Assembly (NCBI GenBank): GCA_027605045.1
Contig: JAQFWX010000001.1
Span: forward strand, 124,001 to 188,000
Source of the DNA: Phallus indusiatus
Lineage: Eukaryota; Basidiomycota; Agaricomycetes; Phallales; Phallaceae
Direction of reading: 5' to 3'
Length of the DNA stretch: 64,000 bases
Numbering within the stretch: position 1 is the stretch's first letter; every line of letters starts with the position of its first letter. Below the pieces are notes generated by a model. The model was not told the origin of the DNA, searched no databases, and saw only the letters and a list, made by a program, of their open reading frames with translations. This document shows positions 1 through 12,198 of this stretch, piece by piece. Made by a program: the position numbers and the translations under genes.

Positions 1-1
1 G

Positions 2-250
2 ACAGGGAAGATGAAGATGGCTACATATTCTACGCCATCTGTATTATCAGGATACATGCCTGAGAAGGGAAAGGAGAGGGAGAAAGAGAGGGAGGTCCGC
101 GAACACCCACCCCCTGCTGAGATCGATTATGTTCAAGGGATAACTCTCAAACCGACCAGCTGGAAAAATCTTCGCCATGAGGTCACATATATACCGGAGG
201 AACACACATCAGGATCAGGCAGTCATCGAAAACGAGACGAGAAAACTTAA
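2..250 (+). CDS. 3' end of a hypothetical protein gene (partial)
   Basis: A reading frame is open from the left edge of the window to a TAA at 248-250. It encodes a hydrophilic tail rich in Glu, Lys and Arg (a run of KE/RE residues) followed by HPPPAEIDYVQG and a basic end. I do not recognise the family. Because the frame has no stop before the window edge, this is more likely the last exon of a gene starting outside the window than a complete 79-residue protein. No membrane segment or signal peptide is visible. Confidence 0.35.
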   Translation, partial: TGKMKMATYSTPSVLSGYMPEKGKEREKEREVREHPPPAEIDYVQGITLKPTSWKNLRHEVTYIPEEHTSGSGSHRKRDEKT

Positions 251-1525
251 AGGTATATTTATGTGTTCGTTAACGCCGAAAGGTGGCGCTGAATGAGGAT
301 AAATCACTTAGTATTACTCAGTACTCAGTGCTGTAACATAATCCAGAGCTGTACTAGTAAAACCCTACTTCGCGCCATTGGCGAGAATTTTATAAATATT
401 GGTAACTGGGATTAAATACCGTTGATAAAATGAAAATGAGATGGTAGTTATTTTTCTACACAAAAAGTAGAGTCTTTCCCGGGCAGCACCATTGGTCAAC
501 GTCGAGTTGAATAGTTGGATCGATCATCGAAAAGTTGTCGGAAAGAGATCTGATTTGCAGGAGCCACCTGGAGCAGCGATCCTCATTAAAGACCACGTAT
601 AATAAAATTCGAATCGGGAATAGTGATGATACAGTTATGAGTAAGGTGAGTTTGGGTTGAATAGGTCGTATCGGCAAGGAATTTTCAAACTCCGAGCTCA
701 AACTCTGAACGATTACTTTCATCCTCTTCATTGCTATCATCAATCATCAATATTTGTTCATAAGTTTACTAAAAACTGCCTCAACCATGCAGGTCGGGTG
801 AATTGAAGCTCTATTAGTGGCGCAATACCTATCCCAATAAGTTCAGAAGGCACTGTCAATGAAGATTTATGCTGTTGCGTCTTCCTATTCAATGGATTTG
901 CCTCAAATGCTCACACGCTCAATACGATTTATGGATTTCAGTATGCTATTACATTGCTATTATGTTGCGTAAGCGGCAGTTTTTCAGTTTTTCGTTGCAA
1001 TACGCACTTGTCGTCATGTTTTAATGGTAATACATTCTTCTTTTTACTCCGATTCCGGACTGAATTGAATTGACGTGGAGTTTTTGTTCAGGGAAGACAT
1101 GTCAATGTCAATGGATTAAACCTATTCCGAGTGGAAACTTCAAACTATTTATGGTTACGGTTATTCCTCTAGTCTTCGTGAACTAGTGCTTCTCCGACAA
1201 TCTGGTCCCCAATCAACCGAAATCGAAGTCCTAAATTGTTTCAAGTCAGGTAAGAATCCTCTTAATCAGCTATATTCAGTTTTTTTTTGTACTATATTCG
1301 AACACCATGTACTTATAATCTAAATTCATAGGTGTTTATACGTTTGATCCTCTCGTCTGTCCTAAAAGCAGACTGCCGGGGTTGTTCGGATATGAACCAC
1401 TAATGAGGATGAACTTAGAAGTGCATTACAAACTCCGTTTTCGTATAAAAGCTTGGCTTTATTCGGAATTAATTTTCTTCAACACGTCAGCTGCATCCTT
1501 CCACTCCACATAATATACATAGAGA
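251..1525. other. Intergenic region without a supported gene
   Basis: A minus-strand open frame (456-743) has no recognisable motif or splice context. The rest is AT-rich. The right-hand part is the presumed promoter of the aspartic protease gene. Confidence 0.5.
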
Positions 1526-3502
1526 ATGCGCTCTGTTTTCCTTCTTGCTTCACTTGTTTCTGCCACTTTTGCACTACCTCCCGTTCAAATACGTGAATCT
1601 TTTGTCACAGTGCCTATTGCTGCCCATGTGAATACGACCGGTATCCATAATGTTCTCGAGGTACGAAATATGGGGTGCTTTCCTCCTTGCTTTCTTCGGT
1701 GAAATCTCATATGTATTGACACAATGGAAATTTATAGGCTGATCGGGCTCGGGCTCGTCGTTTTCTTCAGAAATCTCAGGCCGAAACTCCACCTTCGGAC
1801 TCAAGTGTTAACACACCCGTCGTCAACAATGCGGTAGGATGATATTTTTTATTTGTTTGATCCTTCTTTCTTTACCTTTTATATCTGTGGCAGTTTTCAT
1901 ATATTGCCTCTGTTGGTGTCGGCACTCCCCCCACCCAATACAATCTCATTGTCGATACGTTCGTTTCTAGAATTTATTCTCTCATCAGATATTAATGTTC
2001 TCAATAAAATAGCGGATCGTCAAACACTTGGGTTGGAGCCATGACAGCTTTTAAGCCCACTTCGTCGAGCAAGGATACTGGCCAATTTGTCTCAGTATCG
2101 TATGGCTCTGGGTCTTTTGTAAGTGTGTTACAACAGTTTTTTGACAATTATAATTCATTCTTGGAAGATTGGGAGGGAATGTATGACATTTTCACCGATC
2201 ACCCAACGAATCATTTGTGATTAGAAATAATTATTTTTAGGGACTGATACAGTTACCCTGGCACCTAATCTTGTCATTAACCAGCAAGGCATCGGTGTTG
2301 CTTCCCTCAGTAGAGGCATACGGGGTAAAGTCATGAAACTATTTTTATCTAAGCATAAAGCTAATTCCATATGGAAGTCGATGGAATTTTAGGCCTTGGT
2401 TTGTCATTCTCTTTGAATCATATCTGTGTGTTGACCTAATGACAATGACGACTGTAGGTCCTACTGACCTTACCGTCGGCACTTTGTCTCCAAATATTAC
2501 CGGAAGTATTCCCACTGTGGTCGACGTAAATTCCCCTTCTCAAATACTAAATTTTTTTACCTAAACTTTCTCCCTCACAGAATCTTTTTTCTCAAGGTTT
2601 GAATGGTAATATTAGCTATTGAGTTAGCATGCATTGACACGCTAGCATTTTAGGCACTATTCCTACAAATATCATTGGCGTTTCGTTCGAACCGCTAACT
2701 TCAAATCTAACCTCGCCGTCTCAAAAGAATGGTGAAATTACTTTCGGGGGCGTTGACTCATCCAAATTTACGGGACCGATTACATTTGTCCCCATTACCA
2801 AGTCATTTCCAACCAGTCGATACTGGGGAATCGACCAAAGTATCACGTGCGTCACTTTAAAGCTAATCAGAATTGTTTTCTTTAACATTTTACGAGTAGA
2901 TTTGGCAACACTACCATACTACCCACCACAGCTGGTATCGTCGGTAAGACTTGAACATGACACAAAAATGGGAATCCGACCTGATATCTCCAAAGATACG
3001 GGTGCAACGCTTATATTGCTCAACAACAATGCTTTCGCATTGTATCAACAGGCAACCGGAGGTGTTATCGACAACTTTACCGGTCTTTTACGGGTTACTG
3101 CCGCTCAGTTCAACAATTTACCGAATCTTGATTTTCATATTGGAGGTGTAAGTATCACACGTTACATATTGCTAATGATATAAGGTTTACCTAACTCTAC
3201 AAAGACAACGTTTTCTCTGACGCCTAATGCTCAAGCCTGGCCTCGTGCCCTGAATGGTTTGATAAACGGAAACGCAAACAGCATTTATTTGATTGTAAAT
3301 AGCCTCGGTTCCAGCTTGGACAATCCAGGCTTTAATTTCGTTAATGGGCAAACCTTTTTGTATGTATTCAGTTTTTTATCCTGTTATATCTACTTCTTAG
3401 GTTTTCTTCGGTTTCAGGGAACGCTTTTACTCTGTTTATGACACTGCAAACAAACGAGTTGGTATTGCGACTACACCGTTCACGAATGCTACTACCAATT
3501 AA
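1526..3502 (+). CDS. Secreted aspartic protease, polyporopepsin type (family A1)
   Basis: This is a pepsin-fold endopeptidase, probably secreted. The start gives a signal peptide (MRSVFLLASLVSATFALPP) and a propeptide. The first active-site motif DTGSSNTW is assembled across an intron (…IVDT|GSSNTW, near 1960-2030). The flap YGSGSF follows. The second active-site motif VDTGATL is assembled across another intron, whose donor splits the Asp codon near 2943. Conserved blocks ILGLGPTDLTVGTLSP, SRYWGIDQS, TTFSLTPNAQ and FLERFYSVYD match the polyporopepsin family closely. A 13-base exon (2168-2180) is needed to link SGSF to the TDTVTL block. The gene has about ten short introns and ends with TAA at 3500-3502. 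All expected domains are present, so it looks functional. Confidence 0.93.
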
Positions 3503-3781
3503 AGCATTTATTTCTTGTCAACGTACCGTTTACAATTGTTTTAGAGTGTAAGAATGAGAAAGTACTTTTTTTTGGCTGTAGAAAGGCTGCGAGAAGCGGC
3601 GTGTGTTATTGCGTGACGTCGCAACTCGAATCCGCCTTCTCGACGTTCTCGTACCCAAAGTCGTGATGCAAGAAACAACGCAATTCTCTTACTCAAACTC
3701 AAATCATCTTATTGAACACATTTACCAGCCGAACTTAATGACATTTACATAAGACAATGACAAGCGATGATCCTACAAAAA

Positions 3782-4751
3782 CTATGCCTTTGAAGGTATA
3801 TACTTCGGCAGAAAACTGGTTTCTTTGTTTTCTTCGTACCATTCGTAGTCATGAGCAATCACTATAAGAACTTCATGCTTCTTTCTCAGCTGCTTCACTC
3901 GCTCGATGTGTAATTCAGCTGTAACTTTGTCACCATGTGCGCAAAATATCAACCCCCCTTGTTCGTTCTTTATGCAAGGAATTTTTCCACCGTCAAATAA
4001 TTTGAGATGGTGACAAGTATCCCCTGCAAGAAAGATCCATCCTCCTGTAGAGGACGTTCGAGCTAAAACGTTGATATGCCCGTCCAAGTGGCCGGGGGCG
4101 TCAACAATGTATAGCGAACCATCGTTGAAAAAATCGAAAGCTTGAGGAAAGCCCGCTATCGAAGTCTGGAATTCCGAACTGTCCAAATAACGAGTTCGTC
4201 CGTCATTAGGAACATAATCAGCCGAAAAGCTCGACGTAGGGTTTTGTGGATAGGGATTCTCTAAGAGCTTGCGCGATCCACCGCCGATAACGAAGGTCGA
4301 TTTAGGAAACAAAGATGCATCACCGATGCTTAAATATCAAGGTCAAACGATAATTCAAGCTCCCAAAACACAAAACTTACTGATCAAAGTGAAGATGGCT
4401 CAAAATGACATACTGAATGTCGTCAACCTTCACTCCACCTTGAGCAAGAGACTCGGCAACATCCTGTTGTACATGAACCGGTAGGAATGATTTTATTCTT
4501 TGTTTGAGATGAGGCGGAAAGGTTTCTATGTCCTTTCTGATACCTAAATCAAAGACCAGTTTTGTACCAGTCTTGGAATGCGTCAGAAGGAACGACAGAG
4601 CCGGGACTCGTAAACGTTCTGTGTCGGGTGCGCCTTCCAGGAAATAAGCTACCGGTATATCTACGTGTCCCCCTTCGAGAGCTGAGACCGACATATAGGC
4701 CTGATCAGGGCCTGGGGGAGGAAGAGGTTGGCTTTCAGAGGCTGTGGTCAT
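3782..4751 (-). CDS. Metallo-beta-lactamase-fold hydrolase (lactonase-like)
   Basis: Two exons (4381-4751 and 3782-4328) encode about 305 residues. The metal-binding HxHxDH motif is split by the single intron: exon 1 ends in HLHFD plus two bases and exon 2 starts so that HLHFDHIGD is restored. Further ligand motifs are PGHLDGH, GDTCHH and a C-terminal HDYEW, as in the AHL-lactonase/AttM-like branch of the fold. There is no signal peptide, so the protein is probably cytosolic. The start at 4751 (MTTASESQPLPPPGPDQ) is preferred because it begins the conserved part; an upstream in-frame extension exists. The substrate cannot be told from sequence: a lactone or other ester is a family-level guess. 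It lies tail-to-tail with the protease gene. Confidence 0.85.
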
Positions 4752-5204
4752 GGCTAAAGAGTATACCAATATCTCACGAGAAGGAAACTTCGGTTTATAA
4801 GCAGTTGAAATTCTTTTCAAATTGAGCACAAGATTATTTTCAGTCATTCAGTCACAAGACGCACAGAGGCCTATGTATTTTAAATCATTCAATCACGTGT
4901 GCACTGTGGCGTTGAGGTAGAGACCAAGCCGATAAGAAAATGAGAGCAACGAGAAAATTGACAGCACCCAGCTGGAAGCATTCTGAGTTTACTCATAGTA
5001 ATGTCTGATCTGGTTTAACTTAAATAACACCAATATCTTGACTTACGGCTGGAAAACTACACTGAAGTCCTGACTTTAGTGTGTCCAGTGTGCTACGAGG
5101 ATAGAGACATTGTACATAGTATATTGAGATGGACGTTGTTTTTGCGAATAATCACTTTGACTGTAATCAAAGAGCCCAGTACATACAAATGATGGCAATG
5201 AGAA
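4752..5204. other. Intergenic region, nothing recognised
   Basis: This is the upstream region of the metallo-hydrolase gene and the downstream region of the DUF6533-like gene. No open frame with family features was seen. Confidence 0.5.
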
Positions 5205-6981
5205 TCAAAAACTGCTCAACATAAACGTTTCGGTCCGGAAGAACGAGATGTCCCCATCAGTGTGTCTAGTGGTTAATCCTCTTCTGCTTGACAGCTCGTA
5301 AAAATTCAAGAGGAAGCGACATCCCTGTACAATATGTAAGAATATTTAAAAATAAACTAAGAAACGAAAGTGAACGTCTTCACGTACACAGAACGAATAT
5401 ACCGCAATCATAATGCTATTACGAAATTAGGATAAGAGCGGAGCCAATTCACTAAAAATTAACATACGGCATGGCTAATGTATTTAAGGGGTTGTGAACA
5501 CGAAGTACGAGAACCGCGTTGGCTAGCGTGGCAACTGGCGAAATGTAAATGCAGGCATTCGCAGTGATAGAACTGAAATGTTCAAACCCGTGTTTCTATC
5601 GGGACGTTGATCAAAGTGTTTTTTTAAATAGATGTAAACACTTACACCATATAAAAAACTATGCCCTCTCGAAATATATTAAGAAGCAAAGGGTGTTTTT
5701 TCCACGAGGATGCCTCCCAAATTCGAGAGGATTCAGAGGCAATACCTATGTCTTCGCCTATTTCTTGCCGGACTTTATAGCCTGATAATACCACAATCAC
5801 ACCTATAATCTGGTCTTCAAATCTCTTCTGATGTCTGAGAGTGTCTCGCTGTTTACCTGATAAAATGAATGCAGGGATCCTGTCAAGGTTTCTATCGGTG
5901 ATTCAATGATGGGAAAGTTATATTGGTAGCCTACCAGGCACAAAGAGTGATTGAGAAAGAGGGCAAGACGGGGATGTATAATATGCAGCCGGGCAAAGAG
6001 ATCTTGATGGGGAAAGGAGTCAATCCGGCGATCGTTGCTTTTCCAGCAGCAATACCGCCGTAGAAAGTAAGCTGGAAAATTCGAAATAATCATGCCAAAG
6101 AAAACACTGAGAAAGGTGTTACCCACGACGACTTCGCCTATGAAGAAACTCAGATCAATTGATGCATGTGTATATATACCTTACTTACATATATATGCAA
6201 CCATTATAAAGGAAAGGACTACGCAGGAAATTCACATAATCAGTGAAATTATAGATAGTCTGGTATGGCAAGAAGCGCCCAACTTTTCTTTTGACATCCA
6301 TATAATGCGTTAATTCTCAAAATCAGAAGCAGGTTGACCAAAAGCTCTTGTATTTGTATGGTGGCACTGGAAATACCAGTAAGGATCATCAGCTATGGGT
6401 AGGGCTTGCACCTAACCTTGTATACCAACGGAGGTAGGTACGACAACTAATAAAATGCAACAATGCCTATTTCAATAATAAAAAATATTGACAGAAAGTT
6501 GGTCACCTCTATTGGGAAAGATGGGATACGTTCAACAAGTGTTTTAAATACAATCCAAAGCAGTCTCACCTGTATTGACAAATCTACGCCGAGAGACACT
6601 GTTCGACGAGTAAAAGAATTAAACAGAAATACTAATACAGAGAAATATAAGACGTTACTTGAGACTATTATTCTATAAGAAACTTAGTCAGTAAGTTGAT
6701 GAGCAGCGATTAAAGACGGTTTACCCGACACTGATAGTTCCATAATACCGAGAGAATATATATAGGAATTTCGGTAATGAGAGTCTTCCCCTTTTAGGAT
6801 ATCAAAAAGACGAAACTCTGCTCTGCAATGCAAAAGACTGACGTCCAAATAAACCTGAGCTGTGAAACAGCCAAGGATCCATTTGTGTTTTTGGAAAGAT
6901 ATCAGAGGGTCTCACCTCGCGGGGAAATGACAGAATCGCATCGTACACCATAGCGGTAAATATTGCAACTGAACAAGTCAT
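5205..6981 (-). CDS. DUF6533-like multi-pass membrane protein
   Basis: The gene is cut into many short exons and must be read by splicing. The N-terminal exon (6916-6981) gives MTCSVAIFTAMVYDAILSFP then RE. It splices to LRFIWT and then GRLSLPKFLYIFSRYYG, reproducing the family pattern …DxxLxxxxEVxxIW…K.LY..SRYYG. A later exon has LLLILRINALYGCQKKSWAL (LRxxALYxxxxK pattern). The C-terminal exons give HPLLLNIFREGIVFYMV, ITANACIYISPVATLANAVL and GCRFLLNFYELSSRRG, matching the usual 'RDGxxY…GSRLLLNLR' ending. Several hydrophobic helices are predicted. The function of these abundant basidiomycete proteins is unknown. The middle exons are less certain, and one donor (GTCAGT after IWT) is weak. Confidence 0.6.
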
Positions 6982-7090
6982 AAATATGGATATATCTAAG
7001 GGAGATACAGAAGGAAAATCTAACTTGTTGCATAATTACTGATATACATCATACGCAAGTTCGCCCGCAGGGCCTCTAGCTGGTCTTGAA

Positions 7091-7513
7091 TTACCATTGG
7101 ATTTGACGACATACTGGTAGACGATTTGGTACAACGCTAACTTGGGTATCAAAGGCGTCGAAGGATGGAATTACGTAGTGAGTATTGTAACGAGTTTCTC
7201 GAATCGCATACGCTCCGTCCTCCGCTGTCGTTGTACTGCCAGGCCTGTCGATAAGGAGTAAACCGGGTAAGTCTTGAAGCGAAAGATCTTCCCAAAAGAA
7301 AGCTGACCTTTGGTACCTCGCCCGCCCGTATACGATCCTCTGAATGACAAGGCAATTAGGACCTGATTCGATAACCGGAATAAAAAGCTGACCCGTGGTA
7401 CTGTCTGGATGGATTCCGAGGTGCACCAAGGGCTGTGACAAGAGCTGCGCAATTCGGTGTTCAATGACCGTCGACGGATCCGGGGCTCCACGAGCCTCGA
7501 CGTCACGACGCAT
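7091..7513 (-). CDS. Hypothetical protein, about 140 residues
   Basis: A single uninterrupted frame from ATG (7511-7513) has balanced composition. It includes a segment PDPSTVIEHRIAQLLSQPLV and a VIQRIVYGRARYQRS stretch. I do not recognise the family. There is no signal peptide, membrane helix or Cys pattern. A TATA-like stretch lies about 60 bases upstream (near 7575-7590). It sits between the start of the DUF6533-like gene and the end of another unassigned gene on the same strand. It could also be one exon of a longer gene. Confidence 0.45.
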   Translation of the reverse strand: MRRDVEARGAPDPSTVIEHRIAQLLSQPLVHLGIHPDSTTGQLFIPVIESGPNCLVIQRIVYGRARYQRSAFFWEDLSLQDLPGLLLIDRPGSTTTAEDGAYAIRETRYNTHYVIPSFDAFDTQVSVVPNRLPVCRQIQW

Positions 7514-7891
7514 ATGTATTTGTCGTGAAGATACATTTTTATTGCCAATAGTTCAAGTTTTTGTTTCTGATCCAATACTTATAGTTACGTTATCGATTTC
7601 AACATAATGTAATGATGAATAGTGGACTTTGAGTCTGTTTGAGGTTCGTTCGCTTTCATAAAGGACTATTCTTACTGTGAAAAAGCTGATTTAAAGTCTA
7701 CATAACGAGGTATTATTTTCGGTCGACTCTCGACGTGCCCCAAACTGCAACGGTGCGTGGGGCCTCCGTTACATGGTTCTAAGAAGTTTAAGCATATTAA
7801 AATTATATTGTTGTATACATTTTCCTATTTGCGTACGGCATAGAATTGAATAGGGAATATGATGGAATCATGAGCTAAATGCTACATCCTA
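7514..7891. other. Intergenic region, nothing recognised
   Basis: AT-rich. It includes the presumed promoter of the 7091-7513 frame and the 3' flank of the next minus-strand gene. Confidence 0.5.
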
Positions 7892-8763
7892 CTAGTATGA
7901 AATTCCACGTTGTATCTTGGTTAAAAGGGTAGCCCCGTGGTAAACGTCGGGATCATATTGTTTGGCTGGAACGATGTTCCCCTGTTCACTACATTCACGT
8001 TTACAAGCAGGCGGGGGTCTGGAGGAACGATTGGAATAATAATAATCGGGGTTTATGGCTGAGACAGAGCTATGCTCTCTGACGTTTTCCGTTTTGATAT
8101 ACTGGGAGTTATTGAAAAATGCCAAGGAATATTCTTCGGGTTCTTTTTTTATGAAGTCATCGTCTGTTACAGGTGAAGCGGTAGATCTGGTCGCATAAGA
8201 TCCATCAGGAGAATAAAGCTCGCGGTGTTTTGTGGCATAGTTGTAACGACTGGTAGGAAGGGAGTCATAACTTGAATTGGAGGAAAACTTTGCGCGCGGG
8301 GTCCCGCGATGAGCGGCATAATCTCCCGAATATTTCCCGGAGTTGTCAATGGGTCTCATAGCGGATGCTGTCCACCCAGGAGGTGGGTCATCAGAGTTTA
8401 AACCTGAGAATTCTCGAACTAATTGTTCTTTATAACTAAGAAAAGAGTATTGTTAGGTATATATTTGGGATCGGGAACTAGATTATGAACGTACTATTCT
8501 CTCCATTCAAAGGCCAAATCCTCGTTGCCTCCAACGCCTAGATGCAGGTGTCGAAATTTTGCCTCCATTAGTTTCATGGACCAATCATTTATTTGGCGGG
8601 TGCTAGGAGACGGGCTTTGAGCTCGGCATTCTGCGACGAATAGGTTTTCCCAATCTTCTAGCGAGGACTGCGAACTTGGTGAATCATAACGATAAGATTC
8701 TCCTCGTCTTTTCTGTGAAGAATCTGATTCTGCACGTGAAGTTGAACGACGGGAAAAGCTCAT
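7892..8763 (-). CDS. Hypothetical low-complexity protein
   Basis: Two exons (8495-8763 and 7892-8435) joined by a clean 59-base intron encode about 270 residues. The N-terminal part is Ser/Arg-rich (MSFSRRSTSRAESDSSQKRR) and is followed by a short structured-looking segment, LEDWENLFVAECRAQ…RQINDWSMKLMEAKFRHLHLG. The rest is Ser/Tyr/Pro-rich and probably disordered, with two acidic KKEPEEY and IKTEN sites resembling sumoylation consensus motifs. No catalytic motif, signal peptide or membrane helix is visible. A nuclear or regulatory role is possible but is not shown by the sequence. The start is the first ATG of the frame. Confidence 0.65.
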
Positions 8764-9332
8764 GATGAGATGAGAATAGGTGGATTAGTGGAGGGTGCAG
8801 AAATGTAGGAGCGAGGGTTGTGTGTTGGTTGATTTTGCCTTCGCACTTCTTTGTTTTTATATATACATGATGAATGAAAGTCCTTACTGCTATGGACCGA
8901 GGAAGGACGATCGTTACAGACTTCATGGGCATGGACCATGCATCTTTCAGTATGAGATACAAAGGTCGGCTAAACCCGTCCTTTGTTATGTCCCAAGTGC
9001 ACAACTACTAGACTGTGTCCATGTGTTTCAAATGTTTGATTGAGTCAGACCACAACGAAGACAGTTGAGTTCGAGAGAAAAAAATCGCACTCAAACTGTG
9101 GATCGGACGTTTGTTTGGTATTAATACATGCCTTTTGTGTATTTAGAAATAAATCGCTCGATATGGACATTTAGCGTGTAGCTTAAACTTCAAATGTTTC
9201 TCGTCGTCCAGCAAATCACGGTGAATGACAATTTCGAAGCTAAGAATAGCGAGTAAACAAAACAGAATATTACTATCAATACGCATTGTGCAAACTTGTA
9301 CAGCTGGTCATTGAGGAATTCCACATAGCAAG
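8764..9332. other. Intergenic region, promoter side of the 8763 gene
   Basis: No gene supported. It contains the upstream region of the low-complexity protein gene and the 3' flank of the WSC gene. Confidence 0.5.
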
Positions 9333-11083
9333 TCAAAGAGCAGTCGCAGAGGGAATGACCAAAGTTAACTGCACAAGAATACATTCATTGATGTCGTAAT
9401 TGGGATGGTTCGCGATAGGAGAATATACGGCGTCAAGTCTGTCATTTGCTGAAGTGTTACGACATAATCCCCATTGATTTGTCGTCCCGTCTGTTTGATC
9501 AAGGGCTGGAAATCCAACAAAGGGCAAGTTGTTCATACCGAGTTGCTGTATTGAATGAAAAACAAACTTGAGTTCTTATACGAAAGTAGAGATAAAAACG
9601 TGTTGCTTACTCCTTGACAATAACCATTAAATGGAGTGTCTGACGAGAAGACGGTGAAAAATTGTGATTCGCCAACTTCAGCTCGGAGGGTTACGGGATT
9701 TCCAAGAACTGAGTATGGAACAATTTCATTATTTACGAGTTCGAAAAATGGGATCCCTTGACATGGCGGATCGAAACAATCACCGCTCTGTTGGTGTCCG
9801 AGTATGTGAATACATGCGGTTTCAGTACGCTGTAGTGGTGCAAGAAGAAAAAAGTTATGAAACTCAACAGTCAAAATGAATTGTTGATCGATTAGGGCAC
9901 CAGGATTAAGTTGTTGCGCAACCAAGTTTATCGTGTCACCTTCATTGGTTACGCCTTGATAGCTGAAAGGAAAGTAATTGGCTGAATTACGACCACCTCC
10001 CAAACATTGGTCGCTGCCAGTGGCGAACGTCGTATTAAAAACATTCCCGTAAACTTGAATGACCCCATCTCCTCCACAGGCTTTGGTGAGATCACCATTG
10101 CAAGGAAGAGTGCAAAGTTCATTGGCCGTAACTGCGTAAGGCATGTAGTCATCACACCCTATTGATGTACATCAATATTTCCGGTAGGGACGACGCAATA
10201 GAAGTGCCTACAGCATTCACTACCGTTCTCAAGACCCATGACATTGAATCCGTTTGCAACGCAGGCTACGGCGCAACTAAGAGGGGTTGTCAACCCTGTA
10301 ACAGAGACTTGGTGCAAAAGAGCTCGAGGATTTTGAGGGTCCCTAAACCCGGTTTTATTTAGCATGTTAATTACCACAGCTATGAAAAAAAATTTGTCAT
10401 ACGCATAACAACCTTGAAGCTCAAACTCGAAACTTGTCGTGTTAGGAGCAAATGAGGCAGCCAGGAAATCGACCGTGGCGGTGGATGCTGGTGGCTGCGT
10501 TGTCGTTGGTGTTGGAGGGGTTGAAAATATGTTCAAACGAAGGTCACCTCCGCATATGGTAGTCCCGTCTCCTGAGCAAGGTACATTGCAATCGGATTGA
10601 TTGAGAACAAGACTTGAGGGGCTGTGGATGACGGTGTCGCAATCTAACGGCAGATAACCGCTTAGCGCAGGAACGAAAAAGAAATATATATACCCACAGC
10701 ATTCCTTCAGATATACAACTTAGTGAAGTCATGGCACACACAGAACATGCACGTACTCTTCCGAATTCGACACCAGCAAAGTCAAAACCTCCAGAAACGC
10801 AGAAAGATACACATGACGAAATGGTCATCGATTCCACGCTAGTGAATGAGGCTGTCCTCAAAGTACGGGAAGTCGTTGAATCACTAAAATGAGTTGAAGC
10901 AATCTGTCTGTAATACCTGTGACACTATAACCACTCACTAAAAGCATCCTAAGGCGCTCCAGCCTGAAGGAATCCCTTGAGCCAATGTAGCCTGTAGAAG
11001 CTGAAGTTGTCACTAGATCGGGGAAAATGTGATCTCACCTCGAACAGAAGTGCAGTCAGAAAAAATGGCTTTGAGAGATGCAT
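9333..11083 (-). CDS. Secreted protein with two WSC domains
   Basis: The start MHLSKPFFLTALLFEATLAQ gives a signal peptide interrupted by the first intron. A first WSC domain follows: GCF…CVSFCVSGGFDFAGVEFGRE, then CCGGYLPLDC, then CNVPCSGDGTTICGGDLRLN. It is rebuilt over short exons. A Thr/Pro linker leads to a second WSC domain: GCY…CAVACVANGFNVMGLENG, then SECWCDDYM, then CTLPCNGDLTKACGGDGVIQVYG. About 200 residues of unassigned C-terminal domain follow. WSC domains bind carbohydrate in fungal wall sensors and secreted enzymes. No C-terminal membrane helix is visible, so this looks secreted rather than a wall-stress sensor. The ECWC cysteines are restored only if the intron between 10143 and 10195 is removed. 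Confidence 0.85.
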
Positions 11084-12198
11084 GTCGGAGTTTTCACTGC
11101 CTCAGTTGTGAATTGAAGGTGTCTCTTTAAAAGCGTGAATTCGCTTACCGTGATAATTCGGCTGTCATCGATTCATCATTTTACGACAGGCACGAATGGA
11201 ATATTATGATAATGATCGACACGGTGAACAGATGCAATTGATGTCACGTTATATAACTAATTGTGAGATTGTTCTTAGCATGAACAAACGAAAGGATCAA
11301 GAAAAACCTACTCATAGAACAGTGATATCCCCCTTAGCAGCTGATTGTCAGCGGTCTTCCCACATGATACTCTAGGAACGTCTGTCAACTCGGTGATTTC
11401 TTGAGTTTTTTGAAATAAAGTTCCTGTGCCTCGTGAAAAACATTGAAGCATTGACCAATCGTGCTATGGCACATGGCAGTTGTACCGTTGACAATTTGCT
11501 GAAGGAATCGATATACCCGATGAAAAGACACGTGCAGGGTGACTATACAACGAACTAGTCGATCATCTTGTTGGAGGCAAGTTAAGGTAACATCCAGCCC
11601 GATTAAACCTCAACGTCGGTTCCCGTTACTATAAAGATGTCATGTCAAGACTCAAGACCATGAAACCTATTTAACGTCTGCGTCATCCATCATCATTGCT
11701 CTGGACTGCATATTCAACGGATAATGAACGCGTCTGAGAAAACAAGAATTTGAAAGGAAGAGCATATGCAGATGCAGGTGCAAACAGCGAGAGACGAAGA
11801 ATAACCGGTAACCACTTGATGAGGATGCAGGAGATGATTAACTAGAGGATGAGTGAACTGATTTTTGAAAGTTTGAAAGTTGACTTAAACCTACGATATA
11901 GGAATGAAGAACCCAAGCATTTGCCTTGTAAACCGATACGAGGCTCACTCAAATCTGATCATGCGTGCGCGCATAAACTTGTACATGTATCACGAGCAGC
12001 CAAGACCGTTTTGAGCCCAGTGAGGCTGTTTCGTGGTCGGAGCTATTTTGGTTTTGATTACGTACGTGAAACTGTATTTCACACTCCGCTGCCGTCGGCG
12101 ACCCGAGGCACTCAGGAGCGTGACAATCAATGCTTTCGAGCCTCACCACCACACGTCTTTGAGCTGAGGCAGATACCCCAACCTCAACGTCTCACATT
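11084..12198. other. Intergenic region between divergent genes
   Basis: Presumed promoters of the WSC gene (-) and the secreted protein gene (+). Open frames here (such as 11849-12223) show no family motif and overlap the start of the downstream gene out of frame. Confidence 0.5.

Noticed and set aside
456..743. Minus-strand 95-codon frame
   Set aside because: No motif, no splice partners, and composition like the surrounding AT-rich DNA.
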